Below are positions 38,301 through 48,345 of a stretch of 64,000 nt of DNA, one piece after another. Numbering within the stretch: position 1 is the stretch's first letter; every line of letters begins with the position of its first letter. The DNA is from Hallella colorans (lineage in GTDB: Bacteria; Bacteroidota; Bacteroidia; Bacteroidales; Bacteroidaceae). The notes under the pieces are model-generated. The model made no database searches. It was not told the origin of the DNA and saw only the letters and a program-made list of their open reading frames with translations. The translations under genes and the position numbers were made by a program. The stretch covers positions 62,001-126,000 of the forward strand of contig NZ_QENY01000005.1 of the NCBI RefSeq assembly GCF_003096815.1, in the 5' to 3' direction.

Positions 38301-39725
38301 ATGGAATATTTGCATTGGATATGGGGCGCACTTTATGGTGTGATCATCATTGGAGTGATGGTCAGGATATTGATGGACAATCGCCAACCGGCCAAGACCA
38401 TGGCGTGGATTTTGGCGTTGTGGTTCCTGCCTTTGGTAGGGTTGGTGCTATATATCTTTTTCGGTCAGAACCGGCGCAAGGAGCGTTACATCAGCCAGAC
38501 ATCGCTTGATCAGCTCACCAAGCGGTCCATGACAGAGTTTTTGGAGCAAGAAGACCTGACGATGCCTCTGTCGTATCGGTCGTTGATATATTTTTTCTAC
38601 AACCAGAATATGGCGTTGCCGTTCAAGGACAATGAGGCGGAGATATACACAAGCGGCTACGAGTTCTTTCCTGCCCTGTTGCGCGAGATAGCCAAGGCAC
38701 GCCACCATATACATGTAGGCATGTACATTTTCAACGACGACGAGCTGGGCAACCTTGTGGCCGATGCCTTGATAGACAAGGCCAGCGAGGGCGTGGAGGT
38801 GCGTGTCATCTATGACGACGTGGGTTGTTGGCGTGTGAAAAACTCTTTTTTTGAGCGCATGCGCAATGGTGGCGTGGATGTTCACGCCTTCATGCCTGTT
38901 AAATTTCCTTTGTTTACCTCCAAGGTGAACTATCGTAACCATCGCAAGCTCATTGTGATCGATGGCTCTGTTGGCTTTGTCGGTGGTTACAATATTGCCA
39001 CACGCTACGTTAAGGGATTGGGAGACATGCCTTGGCGCGACACTCATCTGATGGTAAAGGGTGGGGCAGTGTATGGCATTCAGCGAGCCTTTTTGGTGGA
39101 TTGGTATTTCGTGGACCGTACGCTCATTACCAACCATGATTACTATCCCGAGCAAAACCCAATGATACGCAATAGCTGTTTGGCGCAGGTGGTAACGAGT
39201 TCGCCCGTGTCTCCGTGGCGCGACATCATGCAAGGCTATGTCAGAATATTGTACGAGGCACGACGATATGTGTATATGGAGAGTCCCTATTTCTTGCCCT
39301 CAGAGCCGGTCATGTTTGCCATGCGCACGGCGGCGCTCACTGGTGTGGACGTGAGGTTGATGCTTCCGCGCCGCAGTGACACAAAAATAGTGGAGTGGGC
39401 CAGCATGTCATACGTCATGGAGACGCTCGAGGCGGGAGTCAAGGTGTATCTGTACGCTGATGGATTTAATCACTCCAAATTGTTGGTGAGTGATGACTTG
39501 ATATCTACCTGTGGGAGCACCAACGTGGATTTTCGTAGCTTCGAGCATAATTTCGAGTCTAACATCTTCTTTTACGATCGTGACATGGCGTTGAGAATAA
39601 AGCGTGTTTTCTTGAATGACCAAAAACATTGCCAGCTCATAGAAGAGGTGCGCGAGGTGGAGAGTCGCTCTTTTTTAACCAGACTGTGTGAGAGCGCGCT
39701 TCGTATTGTCAGCCCGCTCATGTAG
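38301..39725 (+). CDS. cls: cardiolipin synthase (phospholipase D family)
   Basis: Makes cardiolipin from two phosphatidylglycerols at the inner membrane. 474 residues from the ATG at 38301 (MEYLHWIWGALYG...); a GTG at 38289 is possible but less family-like. Two N-terminal membrane helices with the typical MAWILALWFLPLVGLVLYIFFGQ, then two HKD catalytic motifs: NYRNHRKLIVIDGSVGFVGG and FNHSKLLVSDDLISTCGSTN, each with His and Lys, and the later NFE end. Length and order match bacterial ClsA. Probably co-transcribed with the TPR-like gene and ends 4 bases before the convergent rsmD stop. Confidence 0.94.
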   Translation: MEYLHWIWGALYGVIIIGVMVRILMDNRQPAKTMAWILALWFLPLVGLVLYIFFGQNRRKERYISQTSLDQLTKRSMTEFLEQEDLTMPLSYRSLIYFFYNQNMALPFKDNEAEIYTSGYEFFPALLREIAKARHHIHVGMYIFNDDELGNLVADALIDKASEGVEVRVIYDDVGCWRVKNSFFERMRNGGVDVHAFMPVKFPLFTSKVNYRNHRKLIVIDGSVGFVGGYNIATRYVKGLGDMPWRDTHLMVKGGAVYGIQRAFLVDWYFVDRTLITNHDYYPEQNPMIRNSCLAQVVTSSPVSPWRDIMQGYVRILYEARRYVYMESPYFLPSEPVMFAMRTAALTGVDVRLMLPRRSDTKIVEWASMSYVMETLEAGVKVYLYADGFNHSKLLVSDDLISTCGSTNVDFRSFEHNFESNIFFYDRDMALRIKRVFLNDQKHCQLIEEVREVESRSFLTRLCESALRIVSPLM

Positions 39726-39729
39726 CGAT

Positions 39730-40260
39730 CTATCTGAAAATGCTGAAGTTCACGCTGCCGTAAGCACGGTGTTCCACGAAGTGTTCGTGTGCGGAGAAAT
39801 CATACTTCTTGCCGTGCTCGAGGACAAAAATACCATCCTCGTTGAGCAGTTGATGTTGAAATATGAGGTCTGGGAGCGTTGGCAATTGTTCCAACGCGTA
39901 AGGAGGGTCGGCAAAAATGAAATCGAACGCCTTGTGGCAGGATTTCACGAAACGGAAGACATCGCCTTTGACGAGGATGCTTGATGTGGTGCCGAGCTTT
40001 TGCATGCATTGCTTAATAAAGTGGGCGTGGTCTCTGTCAGACTCCACGCTCACCACCGAGGCGCAACCACGCGACAGTAGTTCCAAGGAGATGCTGCCCG
40101 TGCCGGCAAACAAGTCGAGAGCCGAGACACCCTCGAGGTCTATGTATCCGTTCATCACGTTGAAGATATTTTCCTTGGCAAAGTCTGTTGTGGGGCGCGC
40201 CTTGAACGTGCGTGGTATGTCAAAATGCCTGCCTTTATATTGTCCGGTGATAATTCTCAT
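39730..40260 (-). CDS. rsmD: 16S rRNA (guanine(966)-N2)-methyltransferase
   Basis: Methylates G966 of 16S rRNA on the assembled small subunit. 176 residues starting MRIITGQYKGRHFDIP, with the Rossmann-fold SAM site LDLFAGTGSISLELLSRGC, VSVESD, and the N2-guanine catalytic motif DPPY (DFIFADPPYAL). Last gene of a three-gene minus-strand set (hypothetical, DUF3822, rsmD) that recurs in Bacteroidota. Confidence 0.94.
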   Translation of the reverse strand: MRIITGQYKGRHFDIPRTFKARPTTDFAKENIFNVMNGYIDLEGVSALDLFAGTGSISLELLSRGCASVVSVESDRDHAHFIKQCMQKLGTTSSILVKGDVFRFVKSCHKAFDFIFADPPYALEQLPTLPDLIFQHQLLNEDGIFVLEHGKKYDFSAHEHFVEHRAYGSVNFSIFR

Positions 40261-40289
40261 GGCACGTGTGGTATGTTTGGTTGGTTTGA

Positions 40290-41093
40290 TTAACCCAAAT
40301 AGAGAGTCAATAGGTCCATGGTAATGTCCTTGATGCGAGTCATTGGCGCGCGATTGAAGTCGGCCGAGGGGTTTATTGCACTTGCTTTTTTGAGGTGAAG
40401 TTGCAAGTCGTGCAATAAGTTTTCTCGGTCAATGATGTCGCCAGAGAGGTATAGTTCGTCTTTGAGTTGGTCTAAAGCCAACTCTTTCCATACAAAAAGG
40501 ATGAAATAAAGCGCGTCTTTGGAGTGCTTGACATCATATCTGTTACTGAACAAGAAGCGGTTGCGCTCAAAGCTGAAAAGTTCTAACAATCCGTCGTGAA
40601 AATGGGCGAAGAGTTTGCGGCGAATGCCTATGAAACTACGATGGTGCATGTATCGCCACACGGGTTGCATCAGCGCGGTGAACTTTACGTCTGTGTAGTG
40701 ATCCTCCACCACCATCTTCAAATCCTTGTTCACCGCGAAGATGGCCACGGCCTTAAGCTCTGGCAGTACGTTTCCCAGCACGGCACAGCCTTCGGTTCCG
40801 GGGAAGCTGTGGTGGTATAGGGTGCTCATGTTTTGCTCGTTATATTCTTCTATGGGGATCAATAGCACTGGTTCGTCTACCAAGACGCGAGCTCTGTGGG
40901 TGTCGTGGCGTAACAACGGCTCTGTTTTGAAAGCCTCCCGAAGATTGGCCGCGATGGAAACGCCGCTCTTGATAGTGTATGGTTTGTAGACTATCTGCTC
41001 CTCGGTTTCTTTCTCGGCGATGGCAAAGGCGAGCGATCCATTGCTCACGCGTATGGTCATTCGGGGTGGTTGGGTGTAATTCATCATGCTCAT
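40290..41093 (-). CDS. DUF3822 family protein
   Basis: 267 residues resembling the DUF3822 family found beside rsmD in Bacteroidota. An actin/ASKHA-like fold has been suggested for the family from memory. N-terminal strands RMTIRVSNGSLAFAI and EEQIVYKPYTIKSGVSIAANLREAF, middle LFSFERNRFLFSNRY, and a C-terminal helical part. No catalytic residues are obvious and the function is unknown. 29 bases separate it from rsmD and 60 from the upstream small membrane protein gene. Confidence 0.75.
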   Translation of the reverse strand: MSMMNYTQPPRMTIRVSNGSLAFAIAEKETEEQIVYKPYTIKSGVSIAANLREAFKTEPLLRHDTHRARVLVDEPVLLIPIEEYNEQNMSTLYHHSFPGTEGCAVLGNVLPELKAVAIFAVNKDLKMVVEDHYTDVKFTALMQPVWRYMHHRSFIGIRRKLFAHFHDGLLELFSFERNRFLFSNRYDVKHSKDALYFILFVWKELALDQLKDELYLSGDIIDRENLLHDLQLHLKKASAINPSADFNRAPMTRIKDITMDLLTLYLG

Positions 41094-41153
41094 GTTGTCG
41101 TTAAAGGCTCATCTTGTTGCTATTAAAGGCTGCCTGAAGCCATGGGATGGCGG

Positions 41154-41636
41154 TCAGTGCCAATTGGGCGCATTATCGTTAGGCTCGTTGATATCGCCAA
41201 TCTTGAGCCCGGGGAAACGCCCCATGGCGTTGGCTTTCTCTGTGATTTCGGCTATGGCATCATCGTCCAGTCCGTTCAGGTAATCCTTGTAGCTCGCGCT
41301 GCACTCCATCAAAGGTATTTGCTTGCCGCTCTTACCAATGATAGTGGTAGCCTCGAGCGAGAAAGGTTTGTTGTCAGAGAAGGGAATAATCTTTGTGGAG
41401 TCGGCTATCAATTTGGCTTCTACCAGTTTGTCAAAGCTACCTGTATATACCGTGTTTTGGCATTTGTAACGCTCCTCGGCGGCTTTTATCGTCAACAGCC
41501 TGCGCTTTACTACCGCCTCCCTTGCCGCCTGCTCACGCTGAAATTGTGCAGGACGGTGAAGGCTTAGCGCGCACAAAACAAGCAGTGTGAGTGCGCAGCC
41601 GCTCAATATATAATTATTTTTCAGGTCTATATTCAT
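41154..41636 (-). CDS. membrane-anchored protein of unknown function upstream of DUF3822
   Basis: 160 residues from the ATG at 41636 (MNIDLKNNYILSG...); a start at 41675 would add 13 polar residues before the membrane helix and sits close to the promoter box. One N-terminal helix (ILSGCALTLLVLCALSL), then a coiled stretch rich in Arg/Glu/Ala (RPAQFQREQAAREAVVKRRL) and a small soluble domain with Cys, Pro and Asn. It resembles a pilin-like or secretion-accessory arrangement (helix, then coiled stretch) but has no prepilin site. First gene of the rsmD operon. Confidence 0.6.
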   Translation of the reverse strand: MNIDLKNNYILSGCALTLLVLCALSLHRPAQFQREQAAREAVVKRRLLTIKAAEERYKCQNTVYTGSFDKLVEAKLIADSTKIIPFSDNKPFSLEATTIIGKSGKQIPLMECSASYKDYLNGLDDDAIAEITEKANAMGRFPGLKIGDINEPNDNAPNWH

Positions 41637-41680
41637 TTCTCGGCTTTTATCGTTAACTTTGTCTTCGTCCAACAAAGGCC

Positions 41681-41696
41681 TACTTTTGCAAAGGTA
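41681..41696. promoter_or_regulatory. back-to-back divergent -7 boxes in one 16-bp near-palindrome
   Basis: TACTTTTGCAAAGGTA contains TACTTTTG on the plus strand (41681-41688) and TACCTTTG on the minus strand (41696-41689), both matching TAnnTTTG. The plus box would serve the RecD-like helicase (ATG 41774), the minus box the operon to rsmD (ATG 41636). No convincing -33 TTTG was found for either. Confidence 0.55.
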
Positions 41697-41773
41697 CTAA
41701 AATATCGATACATATCTTCGCGAGCTGTCAGTCTTTTTATATAAATATGGATGTTTTTTCGCTCTAATGCGCT

Positions 41774-43222
41774 ATGACACAAACAGAATTTATCAATTAT
41801 ATCCTGCGAAACATCGATTTCGCCCCCACCGACGACCAGCGCAACGCCCTCGCGACCTTCGCGCGCTTCTTGGCCGACCGCTCGCCAAACGCGGTGATGG
41901 TGCTGAGAGGATCGGCGGGAACAGGCAAAACTACCATTGCCAGTGTCATGGTGAATGCCCTTAGGCGTCTTGGGCAAAAACTTATGCTGTTGGCTCCCAC
42001 AGGGCGCGCGGCCAAAGTGTTGTCGCTCAACAGTGCAATGCCTGCATATACAGTGCATCGACGCATCTATAGGGAGAAAGCTTACCAAGGTATTGATGGC
42101 GTGTTCAATCTCAATGACAATCGTTATCGTAACATGCTTTTTGTCGTCGACGAGGCCTCCATGGTGTCAAACTATCCGTCTGGAGACAATGCTTTTGGCT
42201 CGGGCAGTTTGTTGGACGATCTTATGAAATATGTTTATGCCGGAGACAATTGCCGTCTTTTACTCATCGGCGATTGTGCGCAGCTGCCCCCCGTGGGTGA
42301 GTCCGAGGCCCCGGCGCTTTGTGCTGATGTGCTCGCGGGATATGGCATGCGGGTGTATGAGTGTGATTTGGATGAGGTTTTAAGACAGAGTGCGGATTCG
42401 GGTATACTATATAATGCCACCCTTATCCGCCAAATGATGGCGCGCGATGAGCCTATCAGTCTGCCAAGGATATCGTTAAAGGGTTTCGCGGATATTATGA
42501 AACTGCCGGGTGCAGACCTTGTTGAGAGTTTGGAAACAAGTTATAGCCAAATGGGAGAGGATGAGACCATCGTCATAACCCGATCCAACAAGCGGGCCAA
42601 TGTTTACAACCAGGGCATCCGTAACGCGGTACTCGACCGTGAGGAGGTGCTTTGTTCGAATGATATGCTGATGATAGTGCGCAACAATTATTTTTGGACC
42701 GAGAATGTTTCAAAGGGCGAGGCTGACGCCGATGTCAAGGCGCCGTCTTTTCTTGCCAATGGAGATCGTGCGCAAGTGTTACGTGTTCGCAATGTCAGAG
42801 AGCTGTATGGGTTTCATTTTGCGGACGTGTGGCTGCGATTTCCAGATTACGACGACTTTGAGTTACAGGTCACAATCGTCATGGATTCGCTCACTACCGA
42901 CGCGCCAGCACTCTCTCGAGAGCAAATGGAGGACTTGTATAATAAGGTGATGGAAGATTATGCGGACTTGCCCACGAAGCCCCAACGCCTCGCCAAATTG
43001 CGCCAAGACATCTATTTTAACGCCTTGCAGGTAAAGTTCGCATATGCCGTAACTTGTCACAAGGCGCAGGGAGGACAGTGGCAACACGTGTACGTTGACC
43101 AAGGATACATGACAGACGACATGCTCACGCCCGATTATATCCATTGGCTATACACCGCTTTTACTCGCGCTACCGACAAACTTTTTTTGGTCAATTGGCC
43201 CGATAGTCAAGTTGCCGAATAG
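41774..43222 (+). CDS. RecD-like SF1 DNA helicase
   Basis: 482 residues. SF1B helicase of the RecD/RecD2 type without the long N-terminal domain. Walker A GSAGTGKTT (about 46-54), motif Ia LMLLAPTGRAAKVLS, YTVHRRIY, Walker B LFVVDEASMV with LLIGDCAQLPPVGE (motif III), and the C-terminal UvrD_C_2 motif AYAVTCHKAQGGQWQHVYVDQG ... WLYTAFTRATDKL. It is a second 5'-3' type helicase in the window, besides the PIF1-like one. Single genes of this class are common in Bacteroidota and thought to act in repair. It reads from its own divergent promoter. Confidence 0.88.
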   Translation: MTQTEFINYILRNIDFAPTDDQRNALATFARFLADRSPNAVMVLRGSAGTGKTTIASVMVNALRRLGQKLMLLAPTGRAAKVLSLNSAMPAYTVHRRIYREKAYQGIDGVFNLNDNRYRNMLFVVDEASMVSNYPSGDNAFGSGSLLDDLMKYVYAGDNCRLLLIGDCAQLPPVGESEAPALCADVLAGYGMRVYECDLDEVLRQSADSGILYNATLIRQMMARDEPISLPRISLKGFADIMKLPGADLVESLETSYSQMGEDETIVITRSNKRANVYNQGIRNAVLDREEVLCSNDMLMIVRNNYFWTENVSKGEADADVKAPSFLANGDRAQVLRVRNVRELYGFHFADVWLRFPDYDDFELQVTIVMDSLTTDAPALSREQMEDLYNKVMEDYADLPTKPQRLAKLRQDIYFNALQVKFAYAVTCHKAQGGQWQHVYVDQGYMTDDMLTPDYIHWLYTAFTRATDKLFLVNWPDSQVAE

Positions 43223-43264
43223 CGAGGGCGGGCGTCGAAAGTGGGCGAGGCGAGCGTCTTGCGT

Positions 43265-43915
43265 TTAAAACAGCAATGGCTTCATGGCCTCAGTTTTCTC
43301 CTTGAACAATTGAGAGCTGACGCGTCGGCCGCGAAAACTGCGTACTCTTGGCATTCTTTCAAACCACTTGTCGGTCGTTACGTACCACGCGAAATGGGCT
43401 ATTTCCTTGATGCGAGATAGCTCGGCGTTGAGCTGATGGGCACATTTGGGATTGACGGATGACAAAAAACAACGGCCGTCTGACATTTCTATTGCCAACA
43501 CCACAAACTCTCTCTTGTTTTCTTCCTTATCCAATTTTGCATACTCTAAACCCTGCGTTCGTGTCGACACACGTATGTCCCACCCATCGTGGTTGAGTTG
43601 TCGCATCATCTTTTGGAACAACACGCCATGTGGCGAGGTATCTCTCACGCCACTATGGGCTATGGCAAGATGAATCATCTCATGCAAGAGTACGCTCTTA
43701 AAACCGTGTTCTGGCTGGTCATAATAATTGCTTATGCCGATGGCAAAGTCATATCGCGTCGTTCGCCCCCAAGTTCTTTTGCGCTTGAACGACATTGTTC
43801 CTAACTGTGTCCTTGCTCGTCCAATGTGAAATCTCGGTTTGGGCAGATTGTTATCAAAGTACTGTGCGTTAAATCTGTCAAACCAATTTTCGAGCCAATG
43901 AATGTCAATTTGCAT
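43265..43915 (-). CDS. SprT-like zinc metalloprotease-fold protein
   Basis: 216 residues from the ATG at 43915. SprT-like domain: LENWFDRFNAQYFDNNLPKPRFHIG, then the zinc-binding helix LLHEMIHLAIAHSG, which carries HExxH. The third ligand and C-terminal zinc ribbon of classical SprT are not clearly visible: the C-terminal part keeps only one cysteine (NPKCAHQ). Eukaryotic relatives (Spartan) cut DNA-protein cross-links; the bacterial role is unproven. The start overlaps the end of the metallophosphoesterase gene by 11 bases, so translation may be coupled. Confidence 0.8.
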   Translation of the reverse strand: MQIDIHWLENWFDRFNAQYFDNNLPKPRFHIGRARTQLGTMSFKRKRTWGRTTRYDFAIGISNYYDQPEHGFKSVLLHEMIHLAIAHSGVRDTSPHGVLFQKMMRQLNHDGWDIRVSTRTQGLEYAKLDKEENKREFVVLAIEMSDGRCFLSSVNPKCAHQLNAELSRIKEIAHFAWYVTTDKWFERMPRVRSFRGRRVSSQLFKEKTEAMKPLLF

Positions 43916-45047
43916 TCCTGTCACGTTTGTTTTTTGCGGTGTTTTGCTTTATGGTTATTGGTAATTGGGCTACCACATACTCTGATTGGGTGCCCAACCG
44001 AAACTTGGCACCCCATATGCCTATACCGCTGGAAATGTAATATTGGGTATTTCCCTTTGTCAACGCACCGTGAGCCTTCTCGTATATCACGTCCTCTATC
44101 CAGTTGATGGGCCACATTTGACCATAGTGGGTGTGCCCACTCAATTGGAAATCGATGCCCGCTTCTTCTGCTTGCTCCAAATGATAAGGCTGATGGTCAA
44201 GCAAAATAGTAAATTTCCGCATGTCCAAATGGCCGGTCAAGTCTTTCAACGAACATCTTTTCTCATTCGTTCTGTCATCTCTTCCGATGATGTTGATACC
44301 TTTGACGGTGACTGTTTGGTCTATCAATAAATTGATATTGGCCTCTCTGTAAAACTTCTCGGCCGCTTTTTTGCCCGTGTAATATTCGTGATTGCCTATG
44401 CAAGCATATACCGGAGCGTTAAACCTTCTGAACTCTTCGGCCATGTTTTCCTCAATCAGCGGTCGCATTCGGCCGTCTATAATGTCTCCGCCGATGAGTA
44501 TAAGGTCGGCGTTTTCATCATTGATTTTGTCCACCCATGAACTTAGTTCTTTGCGATCAATGTGATAACCCACATGCAGATCGGATAACATCACTATTTT
44601 TTTCACACTGCCTGTCGTCTTGTTCGTTTGCAGTTTTATAGGTACTCTCACTTTGTTGCGATATTGAAAGTAGCCGTATATGAATATCGCCATTAACACC
44701 GCAGCTACCGAAAGCGTGCCTTTCCAACTGTCAACCAAAAAACTTCGTGGTAAAATATGCGCCAAGCGTGCCAAGTCTAAAGCTATAAATATCAAGACTG
44801 TGTACATCAAAATGAATATAGCCGAGTTGCCTATCTGGTATGACGCACGAGCCAAGGGCATGGGCCAGTGATCTATATTAAAGATGGCAAAGTTTCCGAA
44901 AAACCAGCATACCACAGTAGCCAATATCCCGACAACAATGTATTTATAAATATTTGGTATTGGTAATATATGCCAAACGTGCCATAAGCTGTAAACCATA
45001 CCAACGAGTGGCAGAATAAAAAATATTATAATCCATAACTTGTACAT
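43905..45047 (-). CDS. membrane metallophosphoesterase, multi-helix type
   Basis: 380 residues from the ATG at 45047. Four N-terminal hydrophobic segments within the first ~130 residues, then a calcineurin-like phosphoesterase domain: MLSDLHVGYHID, LIGGDIIDG, IGNHEYYTG, LLDHQPYHL and LSGHTHYGQMWP carry the metal ligands. It resembles the YkuE/YaeI class and is a distant paralogue of the 8708-9673 protein, with a larger membrane part. Substrate unknown. Its 3' end overlaps the SprT-like gene. The in-frame start at 45083 was not chosen because it precedes the hydrophobic start MYKLWIIIFFIL. Confidence 0.86.
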   Translation of the reverse strand: MYKLWIIIFFILPLVGMVYSLWHVWHILPIPNIYKYIVVGILATVVCWFFGNFAIFNIDHWPMPLARASYQIGNSAIFILMYTVLIFIALDLARLAHILPRSFLVDSWKGTLSVAAVLMAIFIYGYFQYRNKVRVPIKLQTNKTTGSVKKIVMLSDLHVGYHIDRKELSSWVDKINDENADLILIGGDIIDGRMRPLIEENMAEEFRRFNAPVYACIGNHEYYTGKKAAEKFYREANINLLIDQTVTVKGINIIGRDDRTNEKRCSLKDLTGHLDMRKFTILLDHQPYHLEQAEEAGIDFQLSGHTHYGQMWPINWIEDVIYEKAHGALTKGNTQYYISSGIGIWGAKFRLGTQSEYVVAQLPITIKQNTAKNKRDRNAN

Positions 45048-45402
45048 AGCAGTGACAAAGATAATAACAAAACCACAACACAAGATAGCCTTTTAACGCA
45101 TGTTATGGTAATATCAAGACGCATTAACAATGTATAAGGAATTATTAGAAGAAGTAAAGATTTGATGGTTTTTGTCCCAACCATTTGTATTTGTAATAAA
45201 ATGAATAAAAGACAGTTGTGATGTTATTTCATCATTTGTTATTCCATCTTATTGATTGTGTTTATTTGTGTGGGACGGATTAAGCAAAGTGTCATGCCGA
45301 GTAAATACCACCAAAACACAAAATTATAAAGAGCTTGCAAAAGTCCAAGAAAAACAATGGGAGGAAGACCGCAAGGCCTCCCTCCCATCGTAGTAGGTAC
45401 CA
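45048..45402. other. intergenic gap upstream of metallophosphoesterase
   Basis: About 350 AT-rich bases. The only structure I can support is the alaS terminator at its right end (45350-45387). No gene, tRNA or phased element. Confidence 0.5.
45350..45387 (-). terminator. intrinsic terminator of alaS
   Basis: On the minus strand a 13-bp stem (45387-45375 with 45370-45358, two mismatches) closes a 4-base loop (TTGC; GCAA on the plus strand) and runs into TTGTTTTT. It begins 16 bases after the alaS stop. Confidence 0.8.
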
Positions 45403-48063
45403 TTACAGTTCTGCCAAAGCCACTACCTTGTCTACCGCGACAGACAGAGCGTCTTTGTCTTTGCCGCCAGCTTGGGCGAAATGGGGCTGTCCGCCACCAC
45501 CGCCCTGAATGAGTTTGGCCGCCTCGCGCACCATATTACCTGCGTTGAGATGATGTTCTTTCACCATGTCGTCAGACAACATGACTGACAACATGGGTTT
45601 GCCGCCATATACGGAACCCAGCACGCACAACAAATTTGCGCCGACAAGCTCTCGAATTTTGAACACGATATCTTTGGCTGAAGCAGGTTCCGCCGGTATC
45701 ACAGCCTTGACCACGTTCACGCCATTTACCACATTCATGCGTTCCACCAACGTTTTTGCCGTGCGTTCCACGGCTTGGGCGCGAAAACTCTCCACTTCCT
45801 TTTTCATGCGAGCGTTCTCGTCCACAAACTTCATCACGGTGGCTTTCAGGTCTTTGGCATTGTTGAGCATGCCACGAATATATTTCATGGTGTCTTCCAA
45901 TACGTATATAGCTTCCTCGCAAGTCTTGCCCGTCATGGCCTCCACACGGCGCACACCCGCTGCCACGCTGCTCTCGGAGATAATCTTGAACATGCCTATG
46001 GCGCCGGTGCTCTTGGCGTGAATGCCGCCACAAAACTCACATGTTGGGCCAAATCGCACCACGCGCACCTTGTCGCCGTATTTTTCTCCGAAAAGGGCTA
46101 CGGCCCCCATCTCCTTGGCTTTTTCTATGGGGGTGTCCCGATGCTCGTCGAGCGCATAGTCGGCGCGGATGAGCTTGTTTACCAATCGCTCCACTTGGCG
46201 AAGCTCCTCGTCGGTCACTTTTTGGAAGTGTGAGAAGTCAAATCGCAGCGTGTCAGGGCTGACATACGAGCCTTTTTGCTCCACGTGGTCTCCCAGCACT
46301 TGTTTCAGGGCGTAGTCCAAGAGGTGGGTGGCCGTGTGATTGGCCGCGCTTGCTTCGCGTTTCTCCACGTCGACGCATGCCTTGAATTTCGCCTCGGGGA
46401 TTTGCGGCAGTTTCTTTACGATGTGAACGCTCAGGTTGTTCTCTCGCTTGGTGTCCACCACGCTCACCGTTTCGTGCTCGTTCTTGAGCGTTCCTTGGTC
46501 GCCCACTTGTCCGCCCATTTCCCCATAAAAGGGTGTCTGGTCAAGGATCAGCTCATAAAACACACCCTTTTTCTGTGTCACTTCGCGGTAGCGCAAGATG
46601 TGGCAATCACATTCCGAGTAGTCGTAGCCCACAAATTCCTGCTCGCCCTCTCGCAGCGTCACCCAGTCGCCATTCTTCACCGCCGCCGCGTTGCGAGCGC
46701 GCGATTTTTGCTTGTCCATCTCATCGTTGAAGCCTTCCGCGTCCACTGTAAAGCCGTGCTCGCGACAAATAAGCTCCGTGAGGTCAAGTGGGAAACCGTA
46801 AGTGTCAAACAATCTGAAAGCGTTGGCGCCGTCCAGACGCGTCTGTCCTTTGGCTTTCAGTTCGTCCATGTTGCTGTTGAGTAGCTGGATGCCTTTCTCC
46901 AGCGTGTGCAAGAAGCTGTCTTCCTCTTCTTTCACCACGCGGCTGATAAGCTCTTGTTGGGCTGGCAACTCGGGGTAGGTGGCGCCCATCTCTTGTATCA
47001 ATATGGGCAGCAGCTTAAACATGAACGGGCTGCGTTGCCCTAAGAACGTGTACGCGTAGCGCACGGCTCGTCGCAATATGCGGCGGATAACGTAGCCTGC
47101 CTTGGCGTTGCCGGGCAGTTGCCCATCGGCGATGGAGAATGCCACGGTGCGCAGATGGTCGGCCACCACGCGCATGGCAATATCTGTTTTCTCCTGCTCG
47201 CTGGCTGGCGCTCCGTGAGGTCCGGACGGGGTGGTGAAGCCATATTTCTTTTTGGAGTGTATCTCTATCTCTTTGATAATGGGCTGGAAGATGTCGGTGT
47301 CGTAGTTAGACTGCTTGCCTTGCAGCGTGCGCACCAACCGCTCGAAGCCCATGCCCGTGTCTATCACGTTCATGGCCAATGGCTCTAACGTGCCATTAGC
47401 TTTGCGGTTGAACTGCATGAACACGATGTTCCAGATCTCGATGACTTGTGGGTTGTCCTTGTTCACCAGCTCGCGGCCCGGTGTCTTGGCTTTCTCCTCG
47501 GCCGATCGAGAGTCTATGTGTATTTCCGAGCATGGACCACAAGGGCCTGTGTCGCCCATCTCCCAGAAGTTGTCATGCTTGTTGCCGTTGATGATATGGT
47601 CTTGTGGCACGTGCTTGGCCCAATACTTGGCCGCTTCCTCGTCGCGCGGTATGCGTTCCTCGGGCGAGCCTTCGAAGACCGTCACGTACAGGTCGGCCGG
47701 ATTTATGCGCAGCACGTCCACCAAAAACTCCCATGCGTAGTCTATGGCACCCTCTTTGAAGTAGTCGCCAAAGCTCCAGTTGCCCAGCATCTCAAACATG
47801 GTGTGGTGGTATGTGTCGTAGCCCACCTCCTCCAAGTCGTTGTGCTTGCCGCTCACGCGTAGGCACTTCTGCGAGTCGGTTCGGCGTCGAGGCTCAGGGT
47901 CTTTGGTGCCGAGGATAATATCCTTCCATTGGTTCATGCCGGCATTGGTAAACATCAACGTCGGGTCGTCCTTGACCACCATCGGGGCGGACGGGACTAT
48001 TACGTGACCTTTTGACTCAAAAAATTTCTTGAAAGCGTCGCGTATTTCGTTGGCTGTCATCAT
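45403..48063 (-). CDS. alaS: alanine-tRNA ligase
   Basis: Charges tRNA-Ala in the cytoplasm and edits mischarged Ser/Gly. 886 residues, usual length. Class II catalytic core ([44 protein letters not shown]), the tRNA-recognition region, the editing domain with [11 protein letters not shown] and [13 protein letters not shown] (zinc ligands), and the C-Ala domain ending [17 protein letters not shown]. Start at 48063 gives [11 protein letters not shown]; the second Met is equally possible. Its promoter box (48108-48115) is divergent from the MerR gene. Confidence 0.97.
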   Translation of the reverse strand: MMTANEIRDAFKKFFESKGHVIVPSAPMVVKDDPTLMFTNAGMNQWKDIILGTKDPEPRRRTDSQKCLRVSGKHNDLEEVGYDTYHHTMFEMLGNWSFGDYFKEGAIDYAWEFLVDVLRINPADLYVTVFEGSPEERIPRDEEAAKYWAKHVPQDHIINGNKHDNFWEMGDTGPCGPCSEIHIDSRSAEEKAKTPGRELVNKDNPQVIEIWNIVFMQFNRKANGTLEPLAMNVIDTGMGFERLVRTLQGKQSNYDTDIFQPIIKEIEIHSKKKYGFTTPSGPHGAPASEQEKTDIAMRVVADHLRTVAFSIADGQLPGNAKAGYVIRRILRRAVRYAYTFLGQRSPFMFKLLPILIQEMGATYPELPAQQELISRVVKEEEDSFLHTLEKGIQLLNSNMDELKAKGQTRLDGANAFRLFDTYGFPLDLTELICREHGFTVDAEGFNDEMDKQKSRARNAAAVKNGDWVTLREGEQEFVGYDYSECDCHILRYREVTQKKGVFYELILDQTPFYGEMGGQVGDQGTLKNEHETVSVVDTKRENNLSVHIVKKLPQIPEAKFKACVDVEKREASAANHTATHLLDYALKQVLGDHVEQKGSYVSPDTLRFDFSHFQKVTDEELRQVERLVNKLIRADYALDEHRDTPIEKAKEMGAVALFGEKYGDKVRVVRFGPTCEFCGGIHAKSTGAIGMFKIISESSVAAGVRRVEAMTGKTCEEAIYVLEDTMKYIRGMLNNAKDLKATVMKFVDENARMKKEVESFRAQAVERTAKTLVERMNVVNGVNVVKAVIPAEPASAKDIVFKIRELVGANLLCVLGSVYGGKPMLSVMLSDDMVKEHHLNAGNMVREAAKLIQGGGGGQPHFAQAGGKDKDALSVAVDKVVALAEL

Positions 48064-48107
48064 CTCAATTATCTATTTATGTTGTTTTTCTGTTGTATAA
48101 TTTCGTG

Positions 48108-48115
48108 CAAAGTTA
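48108..48115 (-). promoter_or_regulatory. -7 box TAACTTTG for alaS
   Basis: Minus-strand TAACTTTG fits TAnnTTTG, 45 bases upstream of the alaS ATG. Confidence 0.5.
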
Positions 48116-48219
48116 CAAAAAAGATGGCATAATGCCCGTGAGTGACAAAGGTTTATTCGATATCTATTATTTTTTTCTAAATAATCGATACAAAACCGAT
48201 GTGTCTTCAATCTTTTTGC

Positions 48220-48227
48220 TAACTTTG
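48220..48227 (+). promoter_or_regulatory. -7 box TAACTTTG for MerR gene
   Basis: Plus-strand TAACTTTG fits TAnnTTTG, 119 bases before the ATG at 48346. The leader would be fairly long. Confidence 0.4.
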
Positions 48228-48345
48228 CATTATACGTCACTTGCGATCATGTCACTATCGTCTTGGGGCATGGCGGATGAGGCGTGGGCGCATGGTGAAA
48301 CGCGCTCGTAGAATTTTGCAATCAATCTCTAAGCTCCGCTGTGTT

